Below, piece by piece: positions 44,901 through 54,250 of a stretch of 64,000 nucleotides of DNA. The DNA is from RECM01 sp047921215. Its GTDB lineage: Bacteria > Bacteroidota > Rhodothermia > Balneolales > Cyclonatronaceae. The position numbers and the translations under genes are program-made. Numbering within the stretch: the first letter of the stretch is position 1; the number at the start of each line of letters is the position of its first letter. The stretch covers positions 1-64,000 of the forward strand of contig JBLRWO010000019.1 of assembly GCA_047921215.1 (NCBI GenBank), in the 5' to 3' direction. Under the pieces are notes generated by a model. That model saw only the letters and a list, made by a program, of their open reading frames with translations, was not told the DNA's origin and did no database searches.

Positions 44901-47900
44901 ATGAATGTTACAGGGAACTTCTTTAAGGCCATAATCCTGATTTTCGTACTCCTTTTTTCAGCCGAGAATGTGTATTCACAGTTCACCTTTTTTGGGAAAA
45001 ACAGGGTGCAATACAGCTCATTCGACTGGAGAATTATACAATCCGATCATTTTGATATCTATTATTACGATTCCAAAAACTACTACCTGGCCGAGTTTTC
45101 TGCCAATGCCCTGGAAGCGGCATACTGGCAGCTTTCACAGGATTTCCGCCATCAGATTCACGACCGGATTAAAGTCATTATCTATGATTCCCACACCGAT
45201 TTTTCGCAGACCAATGTAGTTCCGCTTCCGGTTGATGCACAGGGGATAGGCGGGGTCACAGACAAATTCAAAAACCGGATAACCATCCCGTTCCAGGGCG
45301 ATTATGGCGATTTTCGCCGGGTATTGCATCATGAGCTGCTTCATGCCATGATCAACGATATGTACTATGGTGGAAATATTCAAACATTGGTATCCGGCTC
45401 GAATCAACTCTTTTTCCCCCTCTGGTTTGAGGAAGGGCTGGCTGAATATACTGCCCTTGGGTGGGACACCAATACCGACATGTTTATTCGGGATGCGGTT
45501 ATCAACACCTACCTGCCACCGATCAATCAGCTAGGTGGTTATTTTGCATACCGTGGCGGTCAGGCTGTCTGGAATTTTATCGTTGAAGAATACGGCAGGG
45601 AAAAGATTGGCGAAATAATGCAGCGCATCAAAAACAACAGAAATATCGATGCCAGCTTCCGTCAGTCGATCGGATTGAGCGTCGAAGAGCTTAGTGAACG
45701 CTTTCACGACCACTTGCGTCAGAGATACTGGCCGGAGGTGGCTGAGCGTGAAAATCTCAAAAATATTGGCACTGCTCTCACAAAACGGGAAGGACGTGGC
45801 GGTTCATATAATACGAGTCCGGCGATTTCACCACTCGGCGACCGTATAGCTATGATCACAAACCGGCGCGGTTTTTTTGATGTGGTTGTAATATCAGCTT
45901 TTGACGGGAGAATGCTCAAAACGCTGATACGCGGAGAAGACAACGTTGACTTTGAGGAACTGAATATCCTGAACCCGAATCTTACGTGGTCGCCTGACGG
46001 ATCTCAACTTGCCCTGTCATCCCGTTCCCGCGGGCAGAATGATATATCAATTGTCGATTACAGCAGTGGGGATGTCAGAAAATTGCAGTTTCCATCTCTT
46101 GATGCCATTGGTTCGGTTGCCTGGTCGCCCGACGGGAAGTTGATCGCTTTTCACGGGAACAGAGGTCCTATTGTAGATATATATCTGTATAATCTTGACA
46201 CGCAAGAATTTACCGGTATTTCTAATGATATTTTCAGTGATTCTGATCCTGCTTTTTCACCCGATTCCCGTTATGTATACTTTACTTCCGACAGAGGGAA
46301 CAGATTACAGCTCAATACCTACCGCACCAATTACAATGTATTGGCAAACCCCAACCTGAAGCAGACCGATATCTATCGTGTCCGCATCGATGATAACCGT
46401 GTGGAGAGGATTACCTCAACACCTGGCTGGAGTGAGGAGCGACCTCTACTGACAAATGATGGCAGAATGATCTACATATCGGATCAGAACGGGATAAACA
46501 ATATATATGTAATGGACCTCGATACCCGGGAGAGCCGGCCGCTGACCGATCTGGTTACCGGGGTAATGCAGATGTCGTTGAGCAGGGATGGCAGCAAACT
46601 TGCCGTTAATTCAATAAACGGTGGTTATCTCGATATTTTTCTTATCAATGCACCTTTTTCAAGGATAAAAGATACCCTGCTAACAGATAACTACTGGGCC
46701 GAAAGACGTGCCCGCGAGTCTGAGGAACAACGGGTACCGGCAATCGGGTATGGTATGCGTACTTTTGGCGGTGAGATCAGGACCCTGTCTTCTGAAATGC
46801 AGTTCCAGCAGGATGTACAGGAGGAGGAGCCCGAAATCGTGGAAGTTCGTGATACCACACGCTCTGATATGATCGATTTCAGGAACTATGTTTTTGGTGA
46901 TACTGCGGATGAGGAAATTGAAGAACTTCTCGCAGAAGATATTTTTACAGTAACTGATAATAAAACCGATGACGGCCGATTCATACCCACCAGGTACAGG
47001 CTCAACTTCAGTCTTGACTATGCGGGCGCTGGCGGAGGAATAGCAACCGGCGGATACGGCACATTTGCATCAGCCGGTATTCAACTGGTAGCCAGCGATG
47101 TGTTGGGCAACCATCAGCTCGGGTTCTCATCCAATCTGGTTCTCGATCTTAGAAACAGTTCATATTCCATGTACTACGGCTACTTTGCCAACCGTACCAA
47201 TATTACGGCACAGTATTTCCACTCGGCTTTCAACTTCCAGCAGTTTCTCGGTGGCCCGCTCTCCAGAATCCGATTCTATGGGGGCGGTGTTACATTCTCG
47301 CGTCCGATCAATAAATTCGAGCGTATTGAGTTCTCACAGTCGCTCTTTACCATATCACTTGATCAGGCCGGGTTCCAGTTCAGCGAGAGCGAAAGGGAGT
47401 ATCTGTTTTATCCCCAGCTGAGCTATGTTAGAGATAAATCCAGGCCTGGTTTTATAACTCCATGGGGTGGCAGCCGGATGATGGTCTCACTCACAGGCGG
47501 AGTACCGTTCAGTGATCAGTTTCCCGGATTCGTTTCACTGTCTGCAGATTTAAGAAAGTATATCGGCATATTCGGACCGTATGTAATTGCGTTGCGGGCA
47601 ACCGGTGCCGTTTCCGAGGGCCCGAACCCTCAAAAGTTTTATCTGGGTGGTATGCAGAACTGGATCAATTTCCGCCAGGATGATAACATCAATCTTCTCG
47701 ACGATGACCTGAAGAATATCTTCATATCACCATCAGGTTATCCGATGCGAGGTTACGGTTACTTCAGAAGTATTGGCGAAAAATATACACTGCTGAATGC
47801 TGAATTCAGATTTCCGCTTTTTGCTGCAATATTACCGGGTCCGATCCCTATAATTCCACTCTATAATATTCAGGGAGTTGCATTCTATGACCTGGGTTCG

Positions 47901-48080
47901 GCATGGAATACCACTAACTGGGACAATGTCAGAGACAATTTGCTTATGGGTACCGGATTTGGACTCAGAACGATATTACTTGGTTTACCCGTACGCTATG
48001 ATCTGGCTTGGCCGTATGATGTGAATGAAGGCAGCTTTGGCCGTAGAGTACACTATTTCAGTATTGGCATCGATTTCTGA
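44901..48080 (+). CDS. outer-membrane protein: metallopeptidase + TolB propeller + barrel
   Basis: A 1059-residue exported protein with three modules. After a signal peptide (about 1-26) comes a peptidase-MA-like gluzincin domain: HELLH at 144-148 (HExxH) with the third ligand Glu in FEEGLAEY (177-184). Next is a PD40/TolB-like propeller (about 300-640) with several WSPDG and SPDSRY repeats. The C-terminus (about 720-1059) has alternating strands, YLGGMQNWINF and a final YFSIGIDF, typical of an Omp85-like outer-membrane barrel. Likely a surface- or periplasm-facing protease fixed in the outer membrane. Substrate unknown. Confidence 0.82.
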   Translation: MNVTGNFFKAIILIFVLLFSAENVYSQFTFFGKNRVQYSSFDWRIIQSDHFDIYYYDSKNYYLAEFSANALEAAYWQLSQDFRHQIHDRIKVIIYDSHTDFSQTNVVPLPVDAQGIGGVTDKFKNRITIPFQGDYGDFRRVLHHELLHAMINDMYYGGNIQTLVSGSNQLFFPLWFEEGLAEYTALGWDTNTDMFIRDAVINTYLPPINQLGGYFAYRGGQAVWNFIVEEYGREKIGEIMQRIKNNRNIDASFRQSIGLSVEELSERFHDHLRQRYWPEVAERENLKNIGTALTKREGRGGSYNTSPAISPLGDRIAMITNRRGFFDVVVISAFDGRMLKTLIRGEDNVDFEELNILNPNLTWSPDGSQLALSSRSRGQNDISIVDYSSGDVRKLQFPSLDAIGSVAWSPDGKLIAFHGNRGPIVDIYLYNLDTQEFTGISNDIFSDSDPAFSPDSRYVYFTSDRGNRLQLNTYRTNYNVLANPNLKQTDIYRVRIDDNRVERITSTPGWSEERPLLTNDGRMIYISDQNGINNIYVMDLDTRESRPLTDLVTGVMQMSLSRDGSKLAVNSINGGYLDIFLINAPFSRIKDTLLTDNYWAERRARESEEQRVPAIGYGMRTFGGEIRTLSSEMQFQQDVQEEEPEIVEVRDTTRSDMIDFRNYVFGDTADEEIEELLAEDIFTVTDNKTDDGRFIPTRYRLNFSLDYAGAGGGIATGGYGTFASAGIQLVASDVLGNHQLGFSSNLVLDLRNSSYSMYYGYFANRTNITAQYFHSAFNFQQFLGGPLSRIRFYGGGVTFSRPINKFERIEFSQSLFTISLDQAGFQFSESEREYLFYPQLSYVRDKSRPGFITPWGGSRMMVSLTGGVPFSDQFPGFVSLSADLRKYIGIFGPYVIALRATGAVSEGPNPQKFYLGGMQNWINFRQDDNINLLDDDLKNIFISPSGYPMRGYGYFRSIGEKYTLLNAEFRFPLFAAILPGPIPIIPLYNIQGVAFYDLGSAWNTTNWDNVRDNLLMGTGFGLRTILLGLPVRYDLAWPYDVNEGSFGRRVHYFSIGIDF

Positions 48081-48114
48081 TCTTGTGGCACGCCATTTGA
48101 TATCGGCTCCCGTT

Positions 48115-49425
48115 CTACCTGGTTATATCAGAACTGATGTTTAACAGTCTGTCCGCATTTAGTTGCAGATCCCTGTAATAGACCAGTGTATAATATTCCT
48201 GCCGGGAGTCGGCAAAACTGTCTGCGAGTCTTAAGTCGTCAATGAACCGGCCTTCCACAAGCACATATTTATAGTCGTAGGAACCTTCTTTTATCAGGAT
48301 GCTGGCTGTGAACTGATCTGATTCAGGGTTATAGCGCATTCTGTTGTTATCAGATACTCCCCAATTGGAAAAGGGGCCGGTAACGTATATGCGGCTATCG
48401 GTGCCAAGATTAACAGGGCGGTCAAGAACAAATTCAACACGGGCATACCGTGCATCCTGTCTGGTTTCCGGACGTCCGTACCGGTTACTGCCCAGATTTG
48501 ACGGGTTAACCCTAAAATTAATCACATCCCTGTCACGCACAACCGCGGGAGGTTCTGTATCTTTTCTGACCTCAATAAAGTCTGTTGGCAGATCATCAAT
48601 ATCCTGCATGATGAGTGGCATGAATTCATAACGTCCCGGAAAAGCATCATCGCGTGGCACGTGCATTCGAATTCGGTCCGATTCGCTTATATCCCTGATG
48701 GTAGCCTGTTGTAATCTCCCCCAGAACTGATTCTGTACAAAGTAAATGGAAATATCCTGATCAGGCATTAAAACAAATTCGGGCAGTATATAGGTTGCAA
48801 AAGGTTGATGGTGCAGGAAATGATAAGACTCCAGCCCGTACACCTCCTCTATGGCTGTCTCAATTGATCCCTGATCTTCATAGAGCATGAAAGGTACTGA
48901 AAAAAGCAGATCACCGGTCCGGTAGTCCTCAATGTGGAGCAGGTAATTTCCGCTTATCTGGAAACTGAAATTCCGGTTCGGAAACCGGTAAGTATACTGC
49001 ATGTAATTGGGTGCAACTGATGTGCTCTGAACAGGATCGGAAATATAGTCGGTTAGTTGTCCGCGCATGTAAAAACCGTCGAATAGGTTGCTTGCACTCC
49101 AGTCGCTGTTCCGGTGTTCGGCCCTTACAGTGAACATATCGGAGTTGTTGCTCAGGTGATCAAAACGCAGGGTGAGCATTTCCCCGGATGATGGTTTTAT
49201 TATTGGCGCCGTGCCTGGATTTGTGCCGCTGAAAATTTGGATACTGCGGAATTCCTCGCCCGGAAATTTCTGTGCCTGAATGGTAAAACTGTTTTCAGGC
49301 AACGGAGGGCCGGAGCGTTGCGCACGGCTGCTCTCCGTCATTGCTTCGCGTGTTGAGCACCCTGACAATACAATAAGTATGAGAAGTATGAGCAGGTTAG
49401 ATATCGATTCTACCTTCAAAAACAA
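48115..49425 (-). CDS. type IX secretion Plug protein (DUF5103 lipoprotein)
   Basis: A 436-residue lipoprotein: signal peptide ending in LSGC (Cys23). The DUF5103 core is clear: LTLRFDHLSNNSDMF, HRNSDWSASNLFDGFY, YTYRFPNRNF and ISGNYLLHIED. In Bacteroidota this family includes Plug, which closes the SprA translocon of the type IX secretion system on its periplasmic side. The C-terminal part resembles a carbohydrate-binding-like beta domain (YVTGPFSNWG). It overlaps dapF by 29 bp. Confidence 0.82.
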   Translation of the reverse strand: MFLKVESISNLLILLILIVLSGCSTREAMTESSRAQRSGPPLPENSFTIQAQKFPGEEFRSIQIFSGTNPGTAPIIKPSSGEMLTLRFDHLSNNSDMFTVRAEHRNSDWSASNLFDGFYMRGQLTDYISDPVQSTSVAPNYMQYTYRFPNRNFSFQISGNYLLHIEDYRTGDLLFSVPFMLYEDQGSIETAIEEVYGLESYHFLHHQPFATYILPEFVLMPDQDISIYFVQNQFWGRLQQATIRDISESDRIRMHVPRDDAFPGRYEFMPLIMQDIDDLPTDFIEVRKDTEPPAVVRDRDVINFRVNPSNLGSNRYGRPETRQDARYARVEFVLDRPVNLGTDSRIYVTGPFSNWGVSDNNRMRYNPESDQFTASILIKEGSYDYKYVLVEGRFIDDLRLADSFADSRQEYYTLVYYRDLQLNADRLLNISSDITR

Positions 49426-50221
49426 ATTCAGCTGGTCCTTTCAGAGTGAGTTTAGAGTAATTCCCTGATTTCTGGTTATAAAAAAAACTGATATTAAGAT
49501 GTCCGCCGTCACATTCTGCGGTGTATTGCTCCTGTTCTGGTTTCTCGGGATTAAGTGAATGAGCTGCTATTGCCGACGCAATGGCGCCGGTGCCACAGGC
49601 CAGGGTAAGGTTTTCAACTCCCCGCTCATACGTGCGCAGGCGAATGCGATTACCCGGTTTTATGGACATGAAGTTCACATTGGTACCTGTCGGGCTGAAT
49701 AATGACGAATGACGCAGTTCACTCCCAAGATGTATCAGATCGGAATCACGATCAAGTAGTTCGGAATTGCTTTTGAGTACAATGTGTTCGGTTCCCGTAT
49801 GTATCTGATATAAATCCCCATACGAAGATTCATTTAAAAGTCTGACCCTGGTTTCAACCGGGAACTGAATAGTTACTGTGTTTTCGTCTACTATGGCATG
49901 ATACACATCTTTTCCCACCCGGAATGTATGCCTGGTGTTGAAACCCAGTTTACAGGCAAAAAGAGCTAAACATCTGGCTCCGTTTCCGCACATTCCGGCA
50001 TCACTTCCGTCGGCATTTTTATAAATCATGTGGTATGCGGTTACGTCGTCATCCTGTAATAAGAGTACACCGTCGGCCCCGATGCCAAATTTGCGGTCAC
50101 AAAGTCCCGGTATCTTTTGTGTAAATAATCCCGGATCGAAAAGCCGTTTCCTGTTGTCGATAACGATAAAATCGTTGCCTGCACCATGCATTTTTGAGAA
50201 CGTGATTCGATATACTGCCAT
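49397..50221 (-). CDS. dapF: diaminopimelate epimerase
   Basis: Converts LL-DAP to meso-DAP for lysine and peptidoglycan. The catalytic Cys pair is present: Cys78 in MCGNGARC and Cys209 in LACGTGAIA. I place the start at the ATG at 50221 (MAVYRITFSKMHGAGNDF, 274 residues). An upstream frame start at 50293 lies inside holB and adds 24 unrelated residues. Gap to holB is only 4 bp. Confidence 0.94.
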   Translation of the reverse strand: MAVYRITFSKMHGAGNDFIVIDNRKRLFDPGLFTQKIPGLCDRKFGIGADGVLLLQDDDVTAYHMIYKNADGSDAGMCGNGARCLALFACKLGFNTRHTFRVGKDVYHAIVDENTVTIQFPVETRVRLLNESSYGDLYQIHTGTEHIVLKSNSELLDRDSDLIHLGSELRHSSLFSPTGTNVNFMSIKPGNRIRLRTYERGVENLTLACGTGAIASAIAAHSLNPEKPEQEQYTAECDGGHLNISFFYNQKSGNYSKLTLKGPAEFVFEGRIDI

Positions 50222-50225
50222 GGAA

Positions 50226-51437
50226 TTATCCTGCTGTATAGGTCGGCAGATGCTGCCAGGGCTCATCGCCGGGCAATGCCGTTTCCTGGCCACGCATCAG
50301 TGCGGTAAAACGATTTGCCAGCACGGTAAAAATGAGTTTTGGAGATACATTCTGATAGAGAGTCCTTCGGGCGAAAGCTACGTGCTGCAGCATGGTGTCA
50401 AGTCGGGCATCGGTCAGCGAGCTGCAAAATTTCCGGATAATATCTGCCTGATCAGCATTAATGAGGGCTTGTGTATCTTCGCTCTGGGTGTAAACGATCA
50501 AATCGCGAATAAACATTTCAAGCATATTCAGTACGGAGACCTGTCCCTCAAGATTAAGATCACTCTGCCAGGAAGCTGCCGTTTGAATAATCATGACAGC
50601 ATCATTGATATAGGCATATCTTAGAAACTGGATAACCGCCTGCCGGTTTTTTTTCAGGGTGGCAATATCGTAAAACCGGGTCATGGCATAATTGCCGCCT
50701 GCAATTCTCGACAGATAGGAAGCTTCATCTTCAGGTACGTTATCAAGATTGATGAGCCCGTTTTTTATTTCAGACTGGCTGAGTGGTGGACAGTGCACAA
50801 TCTGGCAGCGTGAGAGAATGGTGGGCAACAGGGCATTCGGATTGTCGGTAGTGAGTATGAACATCAGGTTTTCCCCAGGTTCCTCAAGCAGTTTGAGAAA
50901 GCCGTTGGCCACCTCCTTTCTCATCTTTTCAACATTAGTGATGATAACAACATTTCTCCGGCCTTCATTGGGTTTGTAATAACACACTTTGCGTATTTCT
51001 TCATTAAAATACTTCACCGAGTAGAAAGAATTCCGGTTCTTACTGCTGTCATCGCCGGTAATAGAAGGCCGAAGGCCGAAGTCCACTATTTCGTACGGAT
51101 CTTTAGAGAGCATGTCAATGCGTGTACGTAGCTCATCAAAACTTACCATCGACGGCAGGGGCAGGAAAAGGTTTATATCCGGATGGCTGAACCACGATGA
51201 TTTTTTTGAAAAGGCATGACCTTTCAGTTCGCTGAGGTGATCTACTCCATTTATGGCTTCGGCAAAGGCAAGCGCCAACGCTTTCTTACCGACTCCGGGT
51301 GGTCCGGCCAGCAGGTAGGCATGACTGATCCGACCCGATGCGAGTGATCGGGAAAGTTGTGCCCGGGCTTTGACCTGCCCTACAATTCGGCGGTTTCCGA
51401 GATCAAATTCGTTGGAGGCGTAAAAAGATTCATTCAT
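50226..51437 (-). CDS. holB: DNA polymerase III delta' subunit (clamp loader)
   Basis: A clamp-loader AAA+ subunit, 403 residues from the ATG at 51437. P-loop GPPGVGKK at 45-52; sensor-type block KMRKEVANGFLKLLEEPGE and ILSRCQIVHCPPL follow. The zinc-finger Cys cluster normally found after the first strand in DnaX/HolB proteins is absent (GHAFSKKSSWFSHPD instead). It overlaps ccmB by 8 bp and lies upstream of dapF. Confidence 0.85.
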   Translation of the reverse strand: MNESFYASNEFDLGNRRIVGQVKARAQLSRSLASGRISHAYLLAGPPGVGKKALALAFAEAINGVDHLSELKGHAFSKKSSWFSHPDINLFLPLPSMVSFDELRTRIDMLSKDPYEIVDFGLRPSITGDDSSKNRNSFYSVKYFNEEIRKVCYYKPNEGRRNVVIITNVEKMRKEVANGFLKLLEEPGENLMFILTTDNPNALLPTILSRCQIVHCPPLSQSEIKNGLINLDNVPEDEASYLSRIAGGNYAMTRFYDIATLKKNRQAVIQFLRYAYINDAVMIIQTAASWQSDLNLEGQVSVLNMLEMFIRDLIVYTQSEDTQALINADQADIIRKFCSSLTDARLDTMLQHVAFARRTLYQNVSPKLIFTVLANRFTALMRGQETALPGDEPWQHLPTYTAG

Positions 51438-52098
51438 ACCAGGTAAAGTCAAATAATAGAACCGACATGGTGAGGGTAACACCGCAAAATGAAAACAGGG
51501 CCAGTAACTCGCTCAGATATTGAGCGGCCGGTTCACCCTGTATGGCAGCGGTTGTGGTAGCGGATAAAAGCAGTATGAGTGGCAGTAACAGGGGCAGGGC
51601 AATAACAGCAAATATGGATCCCTTGCGGTTGGCCTGTGCAACCACAGCGCCAAGCAGTGTCGAGATTGAGGAAAACCCGATTATTCCGAATAAAAGGATG
51701 AGCACCATAAAAAACGGATTCCCGATCTCAATGCCACTCAGGAACCAGTAAGCCGACATTACCACAATGGTTACGAGTGTTGTAAACAGGAGATTATAAA
51801 AAAGTTTTCCTGTAAAAACAGCCAGACCTGTTACATTAAGACGAAGCAGGTCGAATGTTCCTTTATCCGTTTCCATTACGAAAGATCTTGAAAGACTGGC
51901 CATGGCCGCGAATAATAAGACAATCCAGCCGATGGCACCGCGTGCAGCAGGCGGCAGTTCCATGATTCTCACAGAGAAAAGAATGATCATCAGTGACGAG
52001 GCAACAAAGGCAAGCACGGTATTCAGTGCATATCTTGAGCGCAGTTCAGACTGCAGATCCTTCCTGAAAACAGCGCTGGCACTTTTGATAAATTGCAT
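51430..52098 (-). CDS. ccmB: heme exporter protein B (CcmB)
   Basis: The membrane subunit of the CcmABC heme exporter for cytochrome c maturation. The 222-residue protein has six predicted helices and the typical AAMASLSRSFVMETDKGTFD loop. ccmA and ccmC are not next to it here. It heads the ccmB-holB-dapF-Plug group. Confidence 0.9.
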   Translation of the reverse strand: MQFIKSASAVFRKDLQSELRSRYALNTVLAFVASSLMIILFSVRIMELPPAARGAIGWIVLLFAAMASLSRSFVMETDKGTFDLLRLNVTGLAVFTGKLFYNLLFTTLVTIVVMSAYWFLSGIEIGNPFFMVLILLFGIIGFSSISTLLGAVVAQANRKGSIFAVIALPLLLPLILLLSATTTAAIQGEPAAQYLSELLALFSFCGVTLTMSVLLFDFTWYE

Positions 52099-52178
52099 CC
52101 CCGAAATTAAACTGAATTTGCCATAAAAGCAGGAGAATTTAGCCTCATTATGGAAACATTAAAATGTAACTCTTTCCC

Positions 52179-52211
52179 TTTGATAACTCGGTTGTGGAGT
52201 GAGTATATTTA
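52179..52211 (+). promoter_or_regulatory. promoter TTTG-N21-TATATTTA for the PtsN-like gene
   Basis: TTTG at 52179-52182, a 21-base spacer, then TATATTTA at 52204-52211 (one mismatch to TAnnTTTG). Best-formed promoter in the window; 33 bp before the ATG at 52245. Confidence 0.65.
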
Positions 52212-52244
52212 CACTGTAACTTATTTCCATGTAAATAAATATAA

Positions 52245-52706
52245 ATGAAAGTTTCGGATCTTCTGAACTCGGGGAATGTGTTCCATAATCTTGAAGCAGA
52301 CTCTAAGGATGAACTTGTTAAGACGATGATTCACGCACTGTCTGAACAACTCGGTAAAGAAAATACAATGCGTGCTACAAGAGCTGTGATGGAAAGGGAG
52401 TCGATCATGTCTACAGGCGTTGGGAAAGGCTTGGGAATACCTCACGCCAAAATCAATGGTATTGACCGGAATTTTGCTGTTTTTGCAAGACTTAAAAAAC
52501 CCCTTGATTATGGTTCTATCGATGATCAGAAGGTCAACCTCGTATTTTTGCTCATTGGCCCTGACGGGCAAAGCAGTACCCACATCAAATTATTAAGCAG
52601 AATTTCCAGGCTCATGAATAATGATCATTTCCGATCGGCCATTCTAAGCGCCGGTTCAGCGGAGGAAATACTGGAAATCTATTCAAAAGAAGAATCCGGG
52701 ATGTAA
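52245..52706 (+). CDS. PTS EIIA-Ntr-like phosphocarrier (PtsN-like)
   Basis: A 153-residue EIIA domain of the fructose/nitrogen type. The phosphorylated His is His67 in GVGKGLGIPHAKI. No EIIB/EIIC permease is near, so a regulatory role is more likely than sugar uptake. It is followed, after 170 bp, by a sigma-54-dependent regulator, which echoes the ptsN-rpoN link of other bacteria. Confidence 0.9.
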   Translation: MKVSDLLNSGNVFHNLEADSKDELVKTMIHALSEQLGKENTMRATRAVMERESIMSTGVGKGLGIPHAKINGIDRNFAVFARLKKPLDYGSIDDQKVNLVFLLIGPDGQSSTHIKLLSRISRLMNNDHFRSAILSAGSAEEILEIYSKEESGM

Positions 52707-52876
52707 TGATTTCCCGAATACGGTGTCTGGCCTAATGAGCCTGGCTGGCTACTATTTGTCATTATTTGTTCAGAAAACAGTCCCCCACATACACTATCCG
52801 TTTCGTAACATTGAGGCTCGGGTGTTATTAACATCATGCATATTATTGAACACGAACAGTCCTAACCGTTAAAGCC

Positions 52877-54250
52877 ATGTCGAGGCAGCTTAAGCTGAAA
52901 ATTGTATTAACTGATGACGAAAGCAGCATTCGTAAAGCACTGCGTGAGATTCTGGAGTATGAAAATTACCAGGTTTTTGAAGCGGCCAGTGGTAAAGAAT
53001 GCCTTGAGTTGATCGGCAGGGAAAACGTTGATCTGATGCTGCTTGATATAAAAATGCAGGGCATGGATGGAATGGAGGTCCTGGAAAAACTCAATGAACT
53101 GGGTTGCGATTTTCCGGTGATCATGCTTTCCGGACACGGCAACATCGATGCAGCTGTACAAGCTACCAAGCTTGGCGCTTTCGATTTTCTGCAGAAACCT
53201 CCCGACCTGAACCGGTTGCTGATAAGTGTGAGAAATGCACTTGAAAAGCAGAGCCTGATTCTTGAAAATAAAAAAATGCGCCGGCACATATCAAAGGTCA
53301 GCGACATTATTGGTGAAACAGATCTGATCAGGAATATCCGGAATACGATCAAAAAGGTAGCCCCGACCGAGGCAAGGGTGCTCATTACCGGAGAAAACGG
53401 TACCGGCAAAGAACTCGTGGCCCGATGGCTGCATGAATACAGCCGCAGAAACAACGGGCCATTTGTTGAAGTGAACTGTGCCGCCATACCTGCAGATCTT
53501 CTTGAAAGTGAACTTTTTGGTCATGAGAAAGGTGCCTTTACCGGTGCTTCCACCCGGCGAATTGGCAAGTTTGAACAGGCCGACGGAGGCACACTTTTCC
53601 TGGATGAAATCGGAGACATGAGCCCGGCATCCCAGGCTAAAGTACTGAGAGCCCTTCAGGAAAATGTCATAACCCGTGTTGGTGGTACCGAATCGGTTCA
53701 TGTCGACGTCAGGGTGCTTTCAGCAACAAACAAGGATCTGAAAGAAGAGATTGCCGGTAATCGATTCCGGGAAGACCTTTTTCACCGGCTAAGCGTGATA
53801 CCAATTCACGTGCCCCCCCTGCGTGACCGGCGTGATGATATTGAATTGCTGGCGCGGTTCTTCCTTGAGGAACTGGCCGGCCGCGACATCATTTTTACCG
53901 GTAAAAGTTTTTCAGACGGTGCCATTTCAAGATTAAAGGAATTTGAATGGAGTGGCAATATCCGGGAACTGCATAATGTAGTCGAGCGTCTTGGAATACT
54001 TTCAACCGATAATGTAATTGATGCCGATACAATCGATATGCTATCCATGAACAAGGCGGAAACAGACCAGTTTGAAGGAATGATTGCCGACTATGAGGAT
54101 TTTCAGGAATTCAAGGAGGCTTCGGAAAATCTTTTCATTACCTACCATCTGGAAAAGAATGACTGGAACATATCCCAGACAGCCGATAAAATCGGTATTC
54201 AGCGCAGTCATCTGTATAACAAAATGAAGAAATACCAAATTGAACGATAA
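52877..54250 (+). CDS. sigma-54-dependent response regulator (NtrC family)
   Basis: A 457-residue enhancer-binding activator. Receiver domain with phospho-acceptor Asp57 (LMLLDIKMQG), AAA+ core with Walker A GENGTGKE (172-179) and sigma-54 contact loop GAFTGA (219-224), and a C-terminal Fis-type helix-turn-helix (NISQTADKIGIQRSHLYNKM). No sensor kinase lies beside it. The stop overlaps the folD ATG by one base. Confidence 0.93.
   Translation: MSRQLKLKIVLTDDESSIRKALREILEYENYQVFEAASGKECLELIGRENVDLMLLDIKMQGMDGMEVLEKLNELGCDFPVIMLSGHGNIDAAVQATKLGAFDFLQKPPDLNRLLISVRNALEKQSLILENKKMRRHISKVSDIIGETDLIRNIRNTIKKVAPTEARVLITGENGTGKELVARWLHEYSRRNNGPFVEVNCAAIPADLLESELFGHEKGAFTGASTRRIGKFEQADGGTLFLDEIGDMSPASQAKVLRALQENVITRVGGTESVHVDVRVLSATNKDLKEEIAGNRFREDLFHRLSVIPIHVPPLRDRRDDIELLARFFLEELAGRDIIFTGKSFSDGAISRLKEFEWSGNIRELHNVVERLGILSTDNVIDADTIDMLSMNKAETDQFEGMIADYEDFQEFKEASENLFITYHLEKNDWNISQTADKIGIQRSHLYNKMKKYQIER

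Noticed and set aside
52966..53487. 173-codon antisense frame in the response regulator
   Set aside because: Ser-rich shadow of the receiver domain coding frame.
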